A DNA stretch of 64,000 bases, from NCBI RefSeq assembly GCF_000430645.1, contig NZ_AUMK01000003.1:496001-560000 (forward strand), written 5' to 3'. The DNA comes from Aquimarina latercula DSM 2041 (GTDB lineage: Bacteria > Bacteroidota > Bacteroidia > Flavobacteriales > Flavobacteriaceae). The notes under the pieces are model-generated. The model was not told the origin of the DNA, made no database searches, and saw only the letters and a program-made list of their open reading frames with translations. Position numbers and translations under genes: made by a program. Below are positions 1-9,473 of the stretch, in pieces (within the stretch, counting starts at the first letter, position 1; each line of letters opens with the position of its first letter).

Positions 1-230
1 CTGAGTGGATCGATGGCTATAGCAAATATAATCAAGTCGTTTTATCGGAAATTGTCATTGATCTAGAAAAGTACTACCAAACAAAAATAGAATTACCTGA
101 AAAATATGAGAACTTACAATTTACAGGTACAATAACTCACAAAGATTTAAAAACTGCTTTAGAAACTTTATTTAGTTCAATGGAGATTGAATATAGTATA
201 GATGATAATAATATCGTGCTAATAAAATAA
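1..230 (+). CDS. FecR family anti-sigma regulator, C-terminal fragment (cut by window edge)
   Basis: The frame is open from base 3 and ends at the TAA at 228-230. The roughly 75 visible residues have the look of the C-terminal DUF4974/STN-like domain of Bacteroidota FecR proteins: a hydrophobic segment, a Tyr-Tyr pair, then a short beta-rich tail on the pattern of finding an LxTALExLF helix. FecR proteins are inner-membrane anti-sigma factors that receive a signal from a FecA-type receptor and release an ECF sigma factor. The receptor gene follows after only 3 bases, which supports this. The sigma factor gene would be expected upstream, outside the window. Confidence 0.75.
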   Translation, partial: EWIDGYSKYNQVVLSEIVIDLEKYYQTKIELPEKYENLQFTGTITHKDLKTALETLFSSMEIEYSIDDNNIVLIK

Positions 231-233
231 TAT

Positions 234-2696
234 ATGAATTTGAGGCGGTTCTCATATTATCTTTTTTTATTTACTTTATGGTTTTGTCTAGTTACTAATT
301 CTACTGCGCAAACAAATAATCTCATTAAGTTTTCGGATAAACTAGAACAGTTGGAACAAAAATTTGGAATAAGCTTTTCCTATAACCATACTTTTTTTGA
401 TGCGGTTTTTTTAGATCAAAATACTGATTGCAAAAATATTACAGATTGTATCTTAGTAATAGAAAAAATGGTCCCTGTAAAATTCACAAACAAAAACACT
501 TCTAACTATGTAGTATTACCAATAAGAAAGAACATTACATTCGAAGTATTTGATAATGAAAATAATGAGCATATATCTACCTTAGAATATCAGATCAACG
601 AAGAACCAATAGAATATCTTCTGGCTAAGGATAATATGTTTATCTTAAATAATATATTCCCTTTAGATTCTATCCATATTCTTAATTATTCGTATGAGAG
701 TATACGCATAAAAGCCAGTGATTTAATAAGAATAAAAAAAGTAAATCTATTTAAAAAGCAATATCAACTTAATGAAATTATTTTAAGTGGTTACCTAACA
801 AAAGGTATTGATGCTAACGTTAGTGATCATAGCTTACAAATTAACACAGAATCCTTAGGTTTATTAGCAGGAGAAACTGATGGTGATATTTTTAATGTTA
901 TAAATAATATTTCCGGAATACATTCTCCAAGTGGGAAATCTGGAAATCTTAATTTTAGAGGGAATACGTATGATCAAAATCTTGTTCAGATAGATGATAT
1001 CCCTATATATCATTCAGGACATTTTTTAGGAGCAATTTCTCCTTATAATACAGCTGTTATCACTAATGTTGAAGTTCAAAGAAATATGTTGCCCGTAAAA
1101 TTTGGTGGTCGTGTTGGAGGACTTATTGATATGACAACAAGTAATAAAATTCCGAATACCACTAAATATGAAATTGCTATAAATACGTTATTTGCAGGAG
1201 CAACAGTTAAAACTAAGCTTATAGAAAATAAACTATCTTTTTCTGCTGCTTTTAGGACAAGTTATCCAAGTTTTCAATCTCCAAAATTAGAGGCTATTTC
1301 TAACTTAATTTTTCAAGGTAGTAGATTAGAGTCTATTGCAGATGAAGTTAATACTTCTTCTGACTTTAAAATTGATTTTTTAGACATGAATGCTAAGCTA
1401 AATTATAAGGTCAATGATAAGCATACAACTTCTTTAAGTTTTATAAATATTCAAAATAATTTATCTGCGGAAATAAAAAATACAGGGAATAATGATCAAG
1501 TTGATTTTAGAGATTTAGAACTAGACAATTGGGGTGTTACAGGAAAATGGAAAGCTCATTTTTCTGAAAAGCTTACAACTGAATTAAGAGTTAGTAAATC
1601 TAATATGAATCTTATTAGCCTTAGTGAAGGATTTGTATTAGAAGAAAGATCCAATAGAGAAAAATTCGATAATGTAATTTCTGATACTCGATTAATTACT
1701 GAAATTATTTATAATTACAATCAAAATACATCTTTAGAAGCAGGATATACCTTAACCGAGCATAAATTGATTAGTAACGAAATTGAAGAAGAAAATGGTG
1801 TCGATTCCGAAAGAAGACAAGATGCCATAGTTCACTCCACCTATGTGTCTCTCCAAAAAAATTGGAATGAAAAATTGAATGTTAACTTTGGATTTCATAA
1901 TAATTACTATGCTCCTTTAAATAAGTTATACATAAATCCAAGGTTATTGGCGAGTTACTCTATAAATAAAAATTTATATCTAAAATCTTCTTTAGGGACA
2001 TCAAATCAATTCATTCAAAAAAAATTAAATAATGATTTTGATGATTTTAATATAACCAATCAATTATGGTTTTTGCCTAATGATGATATAATCACGCAAA
2101 AAGGAATACAAACAATGTTAGGTGGTGTTCTTGATAAGTCTAAATGGTTAATAGATTTAGAGCTATATTATAAAAAAACTAAGGGTATCACTAATAAGTC
2201 TAATGATAATCTAGGAAATATTTCCAGTATTGGAGCAAATATATTTATAAAAAAAAAATGGCGTAGACTAGAAAGCTGGATAAGTTATGCATTGAGTAAA
2301 ACTGAGACCGATTTTAATAATATGAAAACAGATGCTTTCTTTGATCAAAGACATATTATAAATCTAACTGGTATACTAAACCTCAAAAAATGGAAATTTG
2401 CAATTTCTTGGGGATATTTTTCTGGAATGCCAGTCATTTTTTCTGAAGAATCAGATTCTGGAAATAATCAAAACCCTATTTCTTCTGATCGATTTGATGC
2501 ATTACATCAATTAGATTTTTCTTCTTCATATACATTCTATAATCCATCTAGAAACTTTAGAACTGTTATTGGTTTATCTATCCTCAATGTATATGATCAG
2601 GATAATACAGTAAATGTTTTTCAAAACACGACAGAAAACACATTCAGAAAGGCAAGTAACTTCTCTCCTAACCTTCAAATTAATTTATTTTTTTAA
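234..2696 (+). CDS. TonB-dependent receptor with N-terminal STN-like signalling domain (FecA-like)
   Basis: This is an 820-residue outer-membrane transporter/transducer. A signal peptide covers about residues 1-25 and ends near STAQ. Residues about 30-95 resemble the STN domain that contacts FecR. A small beta domain follows, then a plug domain at about 175-305 with the NxRGxxYDQNLVQIDDIPIYH stretch typical of TonB receptors. The rest is a beta-barrel ending in a C-terminal Phe, as expected for BAM recognition. It starts 3 bases after the FecR fragment, so the two are one operon, and together they form a cell-surface signalling pair. The ligand cannot be told from sequence; siderophore or polysaccharide are both possible. 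Confidence 0.85.
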   Translation: MNLRRFSYYLFLFTLWFCLVTNSTAQTNNLIKFSDKLEQLEQKFGISFSYNHTFFDAVFLDQNTDCKNITDCILVIEKMVPVKFTNKNTSNYVVLPIRKNITFEVFDNENNEHISTLEYQINEEPIEYLLAKDNMFILNNIFPLDSIHILNYSYESIRIKASDLIRIKKVNLFKKQYQLNEIILSGYLTKGIDANVSDHSLQINTESLGLLAGETDGDIFNVINNISGIHSPSGKSGNLNFRGNTYDQNLVQIDDIPIYHSGHFLGAISPYNTAVITNVEVQRNMLPVKFGGRVGGLIDMTTSNKIPNTTKYEIAINTLFAGATVKTKLIENKLSFSAAFRTSYPSFQSPKLEAISNLIFQGSRLESIADEVNTSSDFKIDFLDMNAKLNYKVNDKHTTSLSFINIQNNLSAEIKNTGNNDQVDFRDLELDNWGVTGKWKAHFSEKLTTELRVSKSNMNLISLSEGFVLEERSNREKFDNVISDTRLITEIIYNYNQNTSLEAGYTLTEHKLISNEIEEENGVDSERRQDAIVHSTYVSLQKNWNEKLNVNFGFHNNYYAPLNKLYINPRLLASYSINKNLYLKSSLGTSNQFIQKKLNNDFDDFNITNQLWFLPNDDIITQKGIQTMLGGVLDKSKWLIDLELYYKKTKGITNKSNDNLGNISSIGANIFIKKKWRRLESWISYALSKTETDFNNMKTDAFFDQRHIINLTGILNLKKWKFAISWGYFSGMPVIFSEESDSGNNQNPISSDRFDALHQLDFSSSYTFYNPSRNFRTVIGLSILNVYDQDNTVNVFQNTTENTFRKASNFSPNLQINLFF

Positions 2697-2829
2697 TCCC
2701 AAAACAGCAAACAATCACCTAACAAACAGCTGTTTAAATTCAAAAAAAACTTACAAAGAAAATAAAATAATATTTTTTTCAAAAAAAGGGTTGGGTAAGA
2801 ATATGACTCATACGTATTACACATAAACA

Positions 2830-2855
2830 AGCACATTATAGTTATTGATAGTGCT
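2830..2855 (+). terminator. weak hairpin with short T-run after the receptor gene
   Basis: A 5-bp stem (AGCAC/GTGCT) with a 16-base loop is followed by TTTTATT. It is weak and could be chance. Confidence 0.25.
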
Positions 2856-2886
2856 TTTATTGTGAAATTTATTAATACCAAAAATT

Positions 2887-4284
2887 ATGAAAATAAAGAA
2901 TTTAAAATTTTCAACACTTTTAATAGCAGGGATATTCATTTTTCAATCTTGTAGTAAAGATGATGATTTTATAAATGATATAGATTCTCCTGACATCGAT
3001 GTTGAATTAACGGATGAAACAACAGAACTTATAGCAGAATGGAGTAATCTGTGGGTATCAATAGATCAATTTACAGAAAGTATGAGACCAAATACAGTAA
3101 CCCGATCTTTGGCATATATTCATTTAACCGGTTACGAAACAGCAGTTCCTTTTATGGACAACTACTCATCCAATACAGACAGATTTAATAATTTCAATAT
3201 TAACACAAATACTCTTGAAGATGATGTAGATCTAAAACTTGCTTTAAATACTGCTTATGCATTAGCCATAGATCATTTTATGATTAATTTAGAAACTGGT
3301 GTAAGACAAAGAATTTCTGATTTTCAAGAAGAAAAAGAAGCAGAATTAACCGAAGGACTTTCTGATACTGAAATAGAAAATTCAGAAACTTGGGGAAGAC
3401 ACGTTGCACAGAGAGTTATCGCTTATAGCGAAACTGATCAAGATGGTGAAGAACAAATACAAAATCCAACCCCTCAAGATTATATAGCTCCAGTTGGCGT
3501 AGGTTTATGGGCTGCTAATGAAAATGAAGATGCATGGTTTCCATATTGGAGAGAAGTTAGAACGTTTGCGATAACACCAGAAGAATCAAGTAGTGTAGCA
3601 TTTTCTTCTGTATTACAACATAGTACGAATCCATCAAGTGATTATTACCAACAAATGAATGAGGTATATGAAACTACCACTACTGCTGCCACTGCTAATA
3701 ATGAAGATTTATGGATCGCAGAATTTTGGGCAGATGATGTTGAAGGACTTATGATAAGTCCTCCGGGAAGACAATTTTCTATTGCAAATCAATTAATAGA
3801 GCAAAATGATTTGGCTTATGATAGAGCATTAGAACTTTTATTAAGACTTGGTTTTGCAATAAATGATGCAGCGGTTTCTGCCTGGGATGACAAATATACC
3901 TATAACATCGAGCGTCCAAGTAATTATATTTGGGAGTATATTGATGAAGATTTTACTTCTAACTTGTCTAAGTTTATCGAAGAAACGAATCCAGCTTTCC
4001 CAAGTTACCCATCTGGTCATGCTACTTTTGCTGGTGCTGGCGCAGGAGTATTTATAGCATTCTTTGGATCGGATAGTGTTAATTTTACGGATAGGACATA
4101 TAATAACTTTACCGATATAGAATTTAACGGAACGCCAAGAAGTTTTACTTCATTCACTGAAATGGCTACTGAAAATGCTTATTCACGTGTCCCACTAGGT
4201 GTTCATATAGAACAAGATGCAATTGAAGGTTTGCGATTAGGTTATGAAATTTCTGATGCAGTAAATAGCATAAACCTGCAATAA
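2887..4284 (+). CDS. Vanadium-dependent haloperoxidase-like / PAP2-superfamily lipoprotein
   Basis: A 465-residue exported lipoprotein. The signal peptide ends in a lipobox with Cys22 followed by SKDDD. The C-terminal third carries the three vanadate/phosphate-pocket motifs of the PAP2/vanadium chloroperoxidase superfamily: Lys and Arg-Pro in DDKYTYNIERP (about 334-344), PSYPSGHATF (about 372-381), and SRVPLGVHIEQD (about 431-443), which has the second Arg and the apical His. The length and the long helical N-terminal half fit Bacteroidota vanadium-dependent haloperoxidases better than simple PAP2 phosphatases. It probably oxidises halide with peroxide or dephosphorylates a substrate at the cell surface. 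It is transcribed in the same direction as the receptor, 190 bases downstream. Halogenation versus phosphatase activity cannot be decided here. Confidence 0.8.
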   Translation: MKIKNLKFSTLLIAGIFIFQSCSKDDDFINDIDSPDIDVELTDETTELIAEWSNLWVSIDQFTESMRPNTVTRSLAYIHLTGYETAVPFMDNYSSNTDRFNNFNINTNTLEDDVDLKLALNTAYALAIDHFMINLETGVRQRISDFQEEKEAELTEGLSDTEIENSETWGRHVAQRVIAYSETDQDGEEQIQNPTPQDYIAPVGVGLWAANENEDAWFPYWREVRTFAITPEESSSVAFSSVLQHSTNPSSDYYQQMNEVYETTTTAATANNEDLWIAEFWADDVEGLMISPPGRQFSIANQLIEQNDLAYDRALELLLRLGFAINDAAVSAWDDKYTYNIERPSNYIWEYIDEDFTSNLSKFIEETNPAFPSYPSGHATFAGAGAGVFIAFFGSDSVNFTDRTYNNFTDIEFNGTPRSFTSFTEMATENAYSRVPLGVHIEQDAIEGLRLGYEISDAVNSINLQ

Positions 4285-4344
4285 GCAGTTAATTTTAATT
4301 GATTACCCCAAAGCAGATTGATGTTTTTTTTAGAGTTGATTTGG

Positions 4345-4376
4345 TCCTGTAGATGTATTTCTACAGGATTTTTTTT
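4345..4376 (+). terminator. strong rho-independent terminator
   Basis: A perfect 9-bp stem (TCCTGTAGA/TCTACAGGA) with a 6-base loop is followed by eight T residues. It ends the haloperoxidase transcript. The stop codon of the opposing LytTR gene lies inside the right arm, so the convergent genes abut with no spacer. Confidence 0.9.
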
Positions 4377-5050
4377 GTAAAATTACTTTTATAGGCCCTA
4401 CCTAAAGGAATTGTCTTTTGATTACTTAAATATATCTGATTACCAGAAAACTTTTCGATTTTTGAAGTATTAATAATGTAAGATTTGTGTACTCTCATAA
4501 AGTTTTTAGAAGGTAAAAGCTCTTCCCAATAACGTAAAGTCTCGGAGGACACGAGTTTTTTATCCTGTAAATGAATTTCTGTATAATCTGTGTCGGATAT
4601 AATATATGTAATGTCGTCAATAAGAATCCGTACATGATCGAAACCAATTTTTGCGTACACTTCTTTAATTTCTGTAGTATTAGCGTCTAAAGATAACTGT
4701 TGTTTTTTGTTTTCTACTTTAGAAACAGCCTTGATAAATCGCTGAAAAGAAAAGGGTTTTAATAAATAATCCACCACATCAAACTCATAACTCTCTAAGG
4801 CATAATCCGGAAATGCCGTCGTAAGAATAACTTGAGGCGGATTCGAGAGTGTTTTTAAAAAATCAATTCCCGAAATCTTAGGTAAATGTATGTCTAAAAA
4901 AATAACATCTACTTTGGTAGACTTCATTAGTTGCATAGCTTCAATAGCATCTGTGAAAGTTCCTATGAGTTTTAGGGACCCCATATCTTCTATATACTTT
5001 TTTAGAATACGTTGCGCCGGTAATTGATCTTCTACAATGATACAATTCAT
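4361..5050 (-). CDS. LytTR-family response regulator
   Basis: 229 residues. The N-terminal receiver domain has acidic residues (VEDQ), the phospho-acceptor Asp in VDVIFLDIHLP (about residue 53), the Thr of ILTTAF and the Lys of LLKPFSF. The C-terminal LytTR DNA-binding domain is at about 130-229 with the VHKSYIIN and IPLGRAYK motifs. Its start overlaps the stop of the kinase gene by 4 bases (ATGA-type), so the two form a two-component operon. LytTR regulators bind paired direct repeats. The nearest divergent target is the outer-membrane receptor at 6281. Confidence 0.93.
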   Translation of the reverse strand: MNCIIVEDQLPAQRILKKYIEDMGSLKLIGTFTDAIEAMQLMKSTKVDVIFLDIHLPKISGIDFLKTLSNPPQVILTTAFPDYALESYEFDVVDYLLKPFSFQRFIKAVSKVENKKQQLSLDANTTEIKEVYAKIGFDHVRILIDDITYIISDTDYTEIHLQDKKLVSSETLRYWEELLPSKNFMRVHKSYIINTSKIEKFSGNQIYLSNQKTIPLGRAYKSNFTKKIL

Positions 5051-6087
5051 GGTTCCTTAGACTTTTTTAGATCGATCATTAATTGAACTTCATACATATC
5101 TTTATCATTATTAATATGTAATTTATGTGCCTTTGGGTATAATATGTCTAATCGTTTTTTTACGTTTTCTAAACCAATTCCACTATCTAAATTATTAGTA
5201 TTAGTCTGGTTTTTATATGTATTAGAACACTTAAAATAAAGCATCCCTTCATTTGTAACCTTAATATCCATAGCTATAAGGATACCATCGGTCTGACTAG
5301 AACTACCGTGTTTTAAAGCATTCTCCACAAAAACGATCAGTATTAATGGAGCTATCCAAAAATTTGCTCGTTCAATATTTTTAGATAACGTAACTGTGCC
5401 TCGCCCTTCTATTTGTAATCGCCCAAGATTAATAAAGTTCTCTAATTGTTCTACTTCTTTAGAAAGAGAAACATATTTTGCCTTACACTCATATAACATA
5501 TACCGAAGTACCCCCGATAATTCTAGAATAAGTTCTGGTGTTCGCGGTGACTTTTCAATAGCATACGAATATAAATTATTCATATTATTAAAAAGAAAGT
5601 GGGGATTAATCTGTGATTTTAAAAATTGAAGTTCACTCTCCTTTACAGAATCCTTTAATTCTTTAACCTCTCTTTGTTTGATAAGTGCATCCCAACCAAA
5701 TTTAAACCCTGCCAATACAGACAATGTAGGCAGTGTACTCATTAAGTTATAAACTACTCCTAAAAACTTCCTTCCTCTAGTATCTGGAAAATAAATCTTT
5801 TCTAAAATAGATTCTTCAACAAAAATTACTCCAGTCACAACCAAACTAAAAAACAAAATAAACTTTAAATATGCTCCAGGATATAAAAATCTTGGAAGAA
5901 GTACATAATTGATGATAAGACCAGCAATTACAAAATTCAAAAAAAACACAAATTGATAGAATTGTATTTCCGGATTGCGGCGGTCAAAAGAATAGAAAAT
6001 AAATACTACAATATGTAATATCACTTGGAACCAAACCTCTTTATGTAATAATGTGTTTTTCACAATATCTAAAAAATTGTATAACAA
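5047..6087 (-). CDS. LytS/YehU-type sensor histidine kinase
   Basis: 346 residues. About four hydrophobic helices lie in residues 15-150, followed by the His_kinase (PF06580) domain. The phospho-acceptor His is in LKSQINPHFLFNNMNN (about residue 162), and the ATPase Asn is in FVENALKHG, with GIGLENVKKRL near the end. The kinase has no separate extracellular domain, so the membrane helices are the likely sensor. The only usable initiation codon upstream of the first helix is TTG at 6087; an in-frame stop lies just upstream. It pairs with the LytTR regulator that follows. Confidence 0.9.
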   Translation of the reverse strand: MLYNFLDIVKNTLLHKEVWFQVILHIVVFIFYSFDRRNPEIQFYQFVFFLNFVIAGLIINYVLLPRFLYPGAYLKFILFFSLVVTGVIFVEESILEKIYFPDTRGRKFLGVVYNLMSTLPTLSVLAGFKFGWDALIKQREVKELKDSVKESELQFLKSQINPHFLFNNMNNLYSYAIEKSPRTPELILELSGVLRYMLYECKAKYVSLSKEVEQLENFINLGRLQIEGRGTVTLSKNIERANFWIAPLILIVFVENALKHGSSSQTDGILIAMDIKVTNEGMLYFKCSNTYKNQTNTNNLDSGIGLENVKKRLDILYPKAHKLHINNDKDMYEVQLMIDLKKSKEP

Positions 6088-6147
6088 ATATAGTTTATCG
6101 CTTTTCTAACTATATAACATTACATCTAATCCACTAAACCAATACCC

Positions 6148-6190
6148 TAAACGACAAATCTATTACTGTCAATAACAATCATGTCGTTTA
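6148..6190. promoter_or_regulatory. spaced inverted repeat between the LytS gene and the receptor gene
   Basis: TAAACGACA (6148-6156) and its exact complement TGTCGTTTA (6182-6190) are separated by 25 bases in the divergent promoter region. This is a possible operator serving the two-component operon and the receptor gene. Confidence 0.4.
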
Positions 6191-6280
6191 TAGGATTATA
6201 ACAGTTGTTTACCCAAGTAGATTTTTAAAAAACTGTTCTTCTTCCTTCCTTTGAAAAATCAAAATAAAATAAAACATACA

Positions 6281-8644
6281 ATGAACAATCGGGTTTTTAT
6301 AATCTTACTTTTTTTAACAGCTACAATTTGGGCTCAAAATAAAGAAATACTAATTTCTGGTACATTAGTAGAAGCAGAAACGGGTCAGCCTATACCCTAT
6401 GCTACGATTGTTCTAAATGACACAAATTCTAAAGCAACTATTTCTGGTGCAATTACTAATGACAATGGAACTTTCGAGATAAACACTACAGCAGATAATT
6501 TCTATATCGAAATTAGTTTTATAGGATTTAAAACACTAAAATTACAAAAGTTTGAAACGATAGAAAATAGAGTAAGTCTTGGAAAAGTTAAACTATATCA
6601 GGATAGCGAAACATTGGACGAAGTTGTTGTTCGAGGCGAAGTATCTAAAACAGAATTTAAACTTGATAAACGTGTATTTAATGTTGGAAAAGATTTAAGT
6701 ACAGCAGGTGCAAGTGCATTAGAAGTATTAAATAATGTCCCCTCTGTGAATGTTAACATCGAAGGAGAGATAAGCCTTCGAGGAACTGGAGGTGTTCAGA
6801 TCTTAATAAATGGAAAACCATCAGTCCTAGCAGATGAATCTAGTAATGCCCTGGGAACCATTACTGCTGATATGATTCAAAGTATTGAAGTAATAACAAA
6901 TCCTTCTGCTAAATATGAAGCCTCTGGTACTTCAGGAATTTTAAATATCATACTGAAAAAAGAAGAAAAAAAGGGATGGAATGGCTCCATTTCACTTAAT
7001 ACAGGAATTCCCGACAATCATAATGTAGGAATTAGCCTTAATCGTAGAACAGAAAAATTTAATCTATTTACCCAGATCGGTGCAGGTTATCGATCATTAC
7101 CAAGAGATAATGAAGCAATCAACCGTAATTTAGAAAATAATGAAGTTGTTTTTAGTGAAGGTGAAAATTTTAGAAATGAAACTTTCTTCAATATAACTTT
7201 AGGAACAGACTACCATCTTAATGAATATAATGTGTTTACACTTTCTGGAAATTTTGCTTATGAAATAGAAGATCAACCTTCTGAAACGAATTTCCGCTTT
7301 TTTGATGGTGATAATACATTAGTATCACAATGGGTACGTAACGAAACCACTGATGCAACGAATCCCAAATGGCAGTATGAGTTTAATTGGAAAAAACAGT
7401 TTAAAAACAATAAAGATCACACTTTTCAATTAAGCGCTTTAGGAAGTTTCTTTGGAAAAGACCAATCTTCTTTATTTGGGGATATCACAATAGAAGGAGA
7501 AAATGTTGACAGTAACCAACGTACTGCTACCAATTATCAGCAAGCAGATTTTACTTTTAAAGCTGATTACACAAATCCATTAACTAAGGAATATAGTATC
7601 GAAACAGGAGCTCAGTATGTTATAAACGATGTTGGAAATGATTTTGAAGTTGAAGATTTAGTTGATGGACAATATGTAATTAACGAAAGTCTAACCAATG
7701 ATTTTGAATGGATACAAAAGGTATTAGGTGTTTATGCTACTTTAGCATATGAAAATGATATCTGGGGTGTAAAAGGAGGTTTGCGAATAGAGAATACTGA
7801 TTTAGAAACTTTATTAGCAAATACAAATGAAGGCAGCTCACGAAATTTCACTAATTTTTTTCCGAGTTTTCATACATCTTATAAGATAAGCGACAAAATC
7901 TCACTTCAGGCTGGTTACTCAAAAAGAATTTTTAGACCTCGATTAAGAGATTTGAATCCTTTCTTTAATATCCGAAATAATTTTAATATCAGAACAGGGA
8001 ACCCAGAACTACAACCAGAATTTACTAATTCTTATGAACTAACTAGCATATATAAAATAGGAAAAGCTAGTATGAGTTCTAGTCTATATCATCGTTATAC
8101 AACAGACGTTGTAGAAAGAGTATCAACGTTTATTGATAATGTAAATTTTAGTACTCCAGAAAATATAGGAACTAATTCATCCATAGGTTTTGAAACAAAT
8201 GGGAAATATAGCCCTACGAAATGGTTAACTTTTACAGGAGATTTTAATTTCAACTATTTTGATCGTAAAGGAACTTTTGAAGATCAAGTATTTGATTTTA
8301 ATGGAAATCAATGGTCCACTAGATTAGGTACAAAATTAGGTTTACCTGCAGATATCGATTTAGAAATTAATGGAAATTACCGTTCAGATTTCGAAACTGT
8401 ACAAGGAAAACAAAGTGGATTTGCTTTTCTAGACCTTGGAATGCGTAAAAAAATATTAAAAGGAAAAATAGTCGCTAATCTCGGTATTCGTGATGTTTTT
8501 GCTTCTAGAATTCAGGAAAACTTTGTAAACCAACCTACTTTCGAAACCTATAATTTTGGACAACGTGGACGCTTTTTTACATTTGGATTAAGCTACGCTT
8601 TTGGTAAAGGTGAAGCAGTAACTTATTCTGGACGCAGAAGATAA
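6281..8644 (+). CDS. TonB-dependent outer-membrane receptor (OMP beta-barrel 3 family) with carboxypeptidase-regulatory-like domain
   Basis: 787 residues from the ATG at 6281. An upstream in-frame TTG at 6251 would put a polar extension before the signal peptide, so the ATG is preferred. The order is: signal peptide ending at WAQ; a CarboxypepD_reg-like beta-sandwich (about 25-110, GTLVEAETGQPIPYATIVL); a plug domain (about 115-230, VPSVNVNIEGEISLRGTGGVQILINGKPS); then the PF14905-type barrel. The family is common in Flavobacteriia, often next to LytS/LytTR pairs or proteases, and its cargo is rarely known. Divergence from the LytS/LytTR operon suggests control by it. Confidence 0.87.
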   Translation: MNNRVFIILLFLTATIWAQNKEILISGTLVEAETGQPIPYATIVLNDTNSKATISGAITNDNGTFEINTTADNFYIEISFIGFKTLKLQKFETIENRVSLGKVKLYQDSETLDEVVVRGEVSKTEFKLDKRVFNVGKDLSTAGASALEVLNNVPSVNVNIEGEISLRGTGGVQILINGKPSVLADESSNALGTITADMIQSIEVITNPSAKYEASGTSGILNIILKKEEKKGWNGSISLNTGIPDNHNVGISLNRRTEKFNLFTQIGAGYRSLPRDNEAINRNLENNEVVFSEGENFRNETFFNITLGTDYHLNEYNVFTLSGNFAYEIEDQPSETNFRFFDGDNTLVSQWVRNETTDATNPKWQYEFNWKKQFKNNKDHTFQLSALGSFFGKDQSSLFGDITIEGENVDSNQRTATNYQQADFTFKADYTNPLTKEYSIETGAQYVINDVGNDFEVEDLVDGQYVINESLTNDFEWIQKVLGVYATLAYENDIWGVKGGLRIENTDLETLLANTNEGSSRNFTNFFPSFHTSYKISDKISLQAGYSKRIFRPRLRDLNPFFNIRNNFNIRTGNPELQPEFTNSYELTSIYKIGKASMSSSLYHRYTTDVVERVSTFIDNVNFSTPENIGTNSSIGFETNGKYSPTKWLTFTGDFNFNYFDRKGTFEDQVFDFNGNQWSTRLGTKLGLPADIDLEINGNYRSDFETVQGKQSGFAFLDLGMRKKILKGKIVANLGIRDVFASRIQENFVNQPTFETYNFGQRGRFFTFGLSYAFGKGEAVTYSGRRR

Positions 8645-8827
8645 GATTGACCTGTTTATCGTTAACGGACAAAGTGTGACGAGTCTACCCGCCGAATCAT
8701 CTCTTATTTAATCTAAAATTATAATAAAAAAGAACCTGATCACTTAAACATTTCTTAGTATTTTGCTCTATAATTTATATATCCTGATTTATATCAATAC
8801 TACAAATAATATTATAGGCAATACAGT

Positions 8828-9331
8828 ATGAAATACATCATAACGGAAGAAGATTTAAAAAAAAGAAGTCATGGGATGTCTTTTGATTTTGTGAATGCCG
8901 ACTTTTTACATTTCATTGAAAAAGAAAAAGAACTTAATAATCCTTTTTTAAGTGTTGCTAATATTAAACAACTGGAAAATGATACGTTAAAGAATATCAA
9001 ATCGAATATTTATACTTTTGGTATTCTCGGAGTACTATCTTTTAGTTATGGGGTATATGTATTTTTTACATTCGCGCCCAGAGTAGCTATTAATTTATAC
9101 ACACAGTTTCCTTTTATAGAAAATGGTTCTATTCCTATTGTTCTTGGTCTATCATTAATAATAGGCTGTATATATAGTTATTCTAAAAGGAAAGATATTT
9201 TGATCACAAAAGTGAAATCAAAGATTATTGAACATCTAAAAAAGGTACAAAGGGAGAAATCCATTGTGACCGAAAAAAAGAAAAGAAATACGAATCTACA
9301 ACCTAAGAAAAAGCGCAAAAAGAAAAGGTGA
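8828..9331 (+). CDS. Hypothetical small membrane protein with Lys/Arg-rich tail
   Basis: 167 residues, not recognised as a named family. Residues 1-55 are soluble and charged. Two transmembrane segments follow (about 62-84 and 98-118). The C-terminal tail is strongly basic, with repeated KKRKKK-type clusters. A basic tail like this usually lies on the cytoplasmic side and may contact nucleic acid or lipid head groups. It stands alone between the receptor and acyltransferase genes, about 180 and 140 bases away. Confidence 0.7.
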   Translation: MKYIITEEDLKKRSHGMSFDFVNADFLHFIEKEKELNNPFLSVANIKQLENDTLKNIKSNIYTFGILGVLSFSYGVYVFFTFAPRVAINLYTQFPFIENGSIPIVLGLSLIIGCIYSYSKRKDILITKVKSKIIEHLKKVQREKSIVTEKKKRNTNLQPKKKRKKKR

Positions 9332-9369
9332 AAATTATTATAATAATATTAAAGTAATTCATCTACATT

Positions 9370-9411
9370 CCATTTGATAAAACATACCCGTCATTTTCAC
9401 GTCATTTGTGT
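9370..9411 (+). promoter_or_regulatory. CATTT direct repeats with 21-bp and 11-bp periods upstream of the acyltransferase gene
   Basis: TCCATTTGAT (9370-9379), 11 bases, then GTCATTTTCA (9391-9400), with a third GTCATTTGTG copy 11 bases on. Direct repeats one or two helical turns apart, some 45-80 bases before a likely start site, are the geometry of LytTR operators. Confidence 0.4.
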
Positions 9412-9441
9412 AATGTCGTGTTTTCAAGTAATAGATAACTA

Positions 9442-9449
9442 TAGTTTTG
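9442..9449 (+). promoter_or_regulatory. Bacteroidota -7 box (TAGTTTTG)
   Basis: A perfect match to TAnnTTTG, 24 bases before the acyltransferase start codon. No clear -33 TTTG is seen, consistent with activator dependence. Confidence 0.45.
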
Positions 9450-9473
9450 TCCTTATTGATTTAAAGAATAGTT

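Noticed and set aside
3863..4057. Plus-strand ORF inside the haloperoxidase gene
   Set aside because: Out-of-frame shadow of a gene with intact catalytic motifs.
6251..6280. TTG-initiated N-terminal extension of the outer-membrane receptor
   Set aside because: It adds a polar stretch before a normal signal peptide that begins at the ATG at 6281.
9335..9352. A/T-only palindrome ATTATTATAATAAT
   Set aside because: Expected by chance in such AT-rich DNA and without T-run or flanking structure.
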